Below, piece by piece: positions 62,008-64,000 of a DNA stretch of 64,000 nt. The notes under the pieces were generated by a model. It had not been told where the DNA came from, did not search any database, and worked only from the letters and a program-made list of their open reading frames with translations. Within the stretch, counting starts at the first letter, position 1. Every line of letters begins with the position of its first letter. Made by a program: the position numbers and the translations under genes. The DNA is from Gandjariella thermophila. Its GTDB lineage: Bacteria > Actinomycetota > Actinomycetes > Mycobacteriales > Pseudonocardiaceae. The stretch is from NCBI RefSeq assembly GCF_005405885.1, contig NZ_BJFL01000002.1, positions 62,001 through 126,000 of the forward strand, written 5' to 3'.

Positions 62008-64000
62008 ATGGCCAGCAGAAGGACCGCGCGGCGGGGGGAGCGGACACCGGCCGCGACCCTGCCCGTGGCCCGGGTCTGCGTCGACGTGCCGCTGGCCCAC
62101 CTGGACCGCGCGTTCGACTACCACGTGCCCGAGCACCTGGACGCCGAGGCGGTGCCCGGTTGCCGGGTCCGGGTGCGGTTCGGCGGCCAACTGGTCGACG
62201 GGTTCCTGCTCGAGCGGGTGGCCACCTCCGAGCACCCGGGCCGGCTCGCCTTCCTGGATCGGGTGATCTCCGCCGAACCGGTGCTCGCCGCCGAGATCGC
62301 CGCGCTGGCCAGGGCGGTCGCCGACCGCTACGCCGGCACCCTGACCGACGTGCTCCGGCTGGCCGTGCCGCCCCGGCATGCCCGGGTGGAGGCCGAGCCA
62401 TCCGGCGAGGCGGCCGAACCGCCGCGGCGACCCGCCGCCGACGGCTGGCGCCGCTACCCGCGTGGCCCCGCCTTCCTGGACGCGTTGCACGAGCGCCGGC
62501 CCGCGCACGCGGTGTGGCAGGCACTGCCCGGCGAGGACTGGCCGGCCCGGCTGGCCGAGGCCGCCGCGGTGGTCGCCGCCACGGGACGCGGCGCCGTGCT
62601 GGTGGTGCCCGATCACCGGGACGTCGCCCGGCTGCACGCGGCGTGCGCGGCGCTGCTCGGCGGGCACGGCGTGGTGGCGCTGTCCGCCGACCTCGGCCCG
62701 GCCGAGCGGTACCGCCGCTGGCTGGCGGTGCGCCGCGGCGTGGTCCGGGTGGTGGTCGGCACCCGCGCCGCGGCGTTCGCCCCGGTCGCCGACCCCGGTC
62801 TGCTGGTGGTCTGGGACGACGGCGACGACCTGCACGCCGACCCGCACGCGCCGTACCCGCACATGCGGGACGTGCTGATGCTCCGCGCCCACTCCTCCGG
62901 GGCGGCGCTGCTGCTCGCCGGGTTCGCCCGCACCGCCGAGGCACAACTGCTGCTGGACAGCGGGTGGGCGCACGGCGTGGTGGCCGACCGGGACACGGTG
63001 CGCGCCGCCGCGCCCCGGGTCACCGCGATCGGCGAGCACGAATCCCAACTCGCCCGCGACCCGGCGGCGCGGGCGGCCCGGCTGCCCTCGGTGGCCTTCG
63101 ACGCGGCCCGCTCCGCGCTCTCTGCCGGGGCACCGGTGCTGGTGCAGGTGCCGCGCCGCGGTTACGTGCCGCTGCTGGCCTGCGCCAACTGCCGGGCGCC
63201 CGCCCGGTGCCGGCGCTGCGCCGGCCCGCTCGGGCTCGCCGCCGGGGCGGACGGCGAGGCGCCCCGCCCGCCCGCCTGCCGTTGGTGCGGCGCCACCGAG
63301 GCGGCCTTCCGGTGCGCGGCCTGCGGCTCCCGGCGGCTGCGCGCCGTGGTGGTCGGCTCCCGGCGCACCGCCGAGGAGTTGGGCCGGGCCTTCCCCGGCG
63401 TCGCGGTCCGCACCTCCGGTGGCGGCGAGGTGTTGGCCGCCGTGCCCGCCCGGCCGCAACTGGTGGTCGCCACGCCCGGCGCCGAGCCGCTCGCCGAGGG
63501 CGGTTACGGGGCCGCGCTGCTGCTCGACGGCTGGGCCCTGCTCGGCCGGGCCGACCTGCGCGCGGCCGAGGAGACGCTGCGCCGCTGGATGACCGCCGCC
63601 GCGCTGGTCCGCCCCGCCGGCGAGGGCGGCCGGGTGGTGGTGGCGGCGGACTCCTCGCTCGCCGCGGTGCAGGCGCTCATCCGCTGGGACCCGGCCTGGC
63701 ACGCCGGCCAGGAACTGGCCGCCCGCGCCGAGCTGGGCTTCCCGCCCGCGGTGCGGATGGCCGCCGTGGACGGCTCGCCCGCCGCGGTCGCCGACCTGCT
63801 CGACGGGGTGAACCTGCCCGGCTCGGCCGAGGTGCTCGGCCCGGTACCGCTGGAGCGGGCGGACGGCGCCGAGCGTGCCCTGGTGCGGGTGCGCCGCGCC
63901 GAGGGCAGGGCGCTGGCTGCCGCGCTGCGTGCCGCGGTCGCGGTGCGCACCGCCCGCAAGGATCCCGACCTGGCCCGGGTCCGGCTGGACCCGGTGGAAC
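62008..64000 (+). CDS. priA: Primosomal protein N' (PriA), ATPase-degenerate actinobacterial type, 3' partial
   Basis: At least 664 residues; the frame runs off the window end. The N-terminal 3'BD domain (VCVDVPLAHLDRAFDYHVPE) is intact. Where PriA helicases have the Walker A motif GSGKT, this protein reads ALPGEDWPARLAEAA; the DEEH box is replaced by VVWDDGDD. The zinc-binding region keeps paired cysteines (CANCRAPARCRRC, then CRWCGATEAAFRCAACG). This matches actinobacterial PriA, annotated as lacking ATPase activity, which may act as a scaffold for replication restart. The ATG at 62008 has only a weak GAGAAG upstream; TAGAGA lies 7 nt before it. Confidence 0.92.
   Translation, partial: MASRRTARRGERTPAATLPVARVCVDVPLAHLDRAFDYHVPEHLDAEAVPGCRVRVRFGGQLVDGFLLERVATSEHPGRLAFLDRVISAEPVLAAEIAALARAVADRYAGTLTDVLRLAVPPRHARVEAEPSGEAAEPPRRPAADGWRRYPRGPAFLDALHERRPAHAVWQALPGEDWPARLAEAAAVVAATGRGAVLVVPDHRDVARLHAACAALLGGHGVVALSADLGPAERYRRWLAVRRGVVRVVVGTRAAAFAPVADPGLLVVWDDGDDLHADPHAPYPHMRDVLMLRAHSSGAALLLAGFARTAEAQLLLDSGWAHGVVADRDTVRAAAPRVTAIGEHESQLARDPAARAARLPSVAFDAARSALSAGAPVLVQVPRRGYVPLLACANCRAPARCRRCAGPLGLAAGADGEAPRPPACRWCGATEAAFRCAACGSRRLRAVVVGSRRTAEELGRAFPGVAVRTSGGGEVLAAVPARPQLVVATPGAEPLAEGGYGAALLLDGWALLGRADLRAAEETLRRWMTAAALVRPAGEGGRVVVAADSSLAAVQALIRWDPAWHAGQELAARAELGFPPAVRMAAVDGSPAAVADLLDGVNLPGSAEVLGPVPLERADGAERALVRVRRAEGRALAAALRAAVAVRTARKDPDLARVRLDPVE

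Overview
The window is about 64 kb of very GC-rich DNA with GTG and even TTG starts, dense operons with 1-4 bp stop/start overlaps, a BldD/MihF/DasR/IdeR-type regulatory vocabulary and many TANNNT boxes placed 6-7 nt before start codons. Gene content and order point to a filamentous actinomycete, most likely of the family Pseudonocardiaceae; the genus cannot be fixed from sequence alone.

The backbone is a conserved actinobacterial order: aspS, rarA, two small cell-envelope genes, alaS, ruvX (yqgF), mltG, aroE, a prepilin peptidase, aroC-aroK-aroB-aroQ, pepQ, efp, nusB, bldD, then pyrR-pyrB-pyrC-(membrane gene)-carA-carB-pyrF, mihF, gmk, rpoZ, coaBC, metK and priA (cut by the window end). It joins tRNA charging, wall synthesis, the shikimate pathway, pyrimidine synthesis, nucleoid structure, CoA and SAM.

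Accessory blocks interrupt this backbone. (1) 1-4223: the end of a biotin-dependent carboxylase alpha subunit, an acyl-CoA dehydrogenase and an acyl-CoA ligase, probably an acyl-CoA degradation operon. (2) 4258-6307: a DUF2071 gene, two tiny overlapping genes, and an XRE-type regulator that lost its C-terminal part at a repeat and now reads in frame into aspS. (3) 12439-18158: a membrane sulfatase, remnants of ubiX, ubiD and an NmrA-like gene, and a MarR-controlled MFS/DUF4386 pair with a doubled operator. (4) 18159-25385: a five-gene NRPS-independent siderophore operon (decarboxylase, IucA/IucC synthetase, acetyltransferase, N-monooxygenase, second synthetase) behind two overlapping iron boxes. 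(5) 32298-35694: a GlcNAc/glucose PTS block (HPr, EIIC, DasR-like regulator, EIIB, EIIA) placed between aroE and the prepilin peptidase, with a dre-like operator. (6) 58641-61907: a large LuxR regulator and two small genes of unknown function between metK and priA.

Two families of short intergenic repeats stand out. One is a 160-230 bp element with 13-bp terminal inverted repeats (three copies; two start 2 nt after a stop codon). The other is a roughly 35-bp element that ends in a Shine-Dalgarno sequence and sits directly before start codons in four of five copies, so it looks like a portable ribosome-binding site. The two share a core, which suggests common descent. No tRNA, rRNA, CRISPR array or intact insertion sequence was seen.
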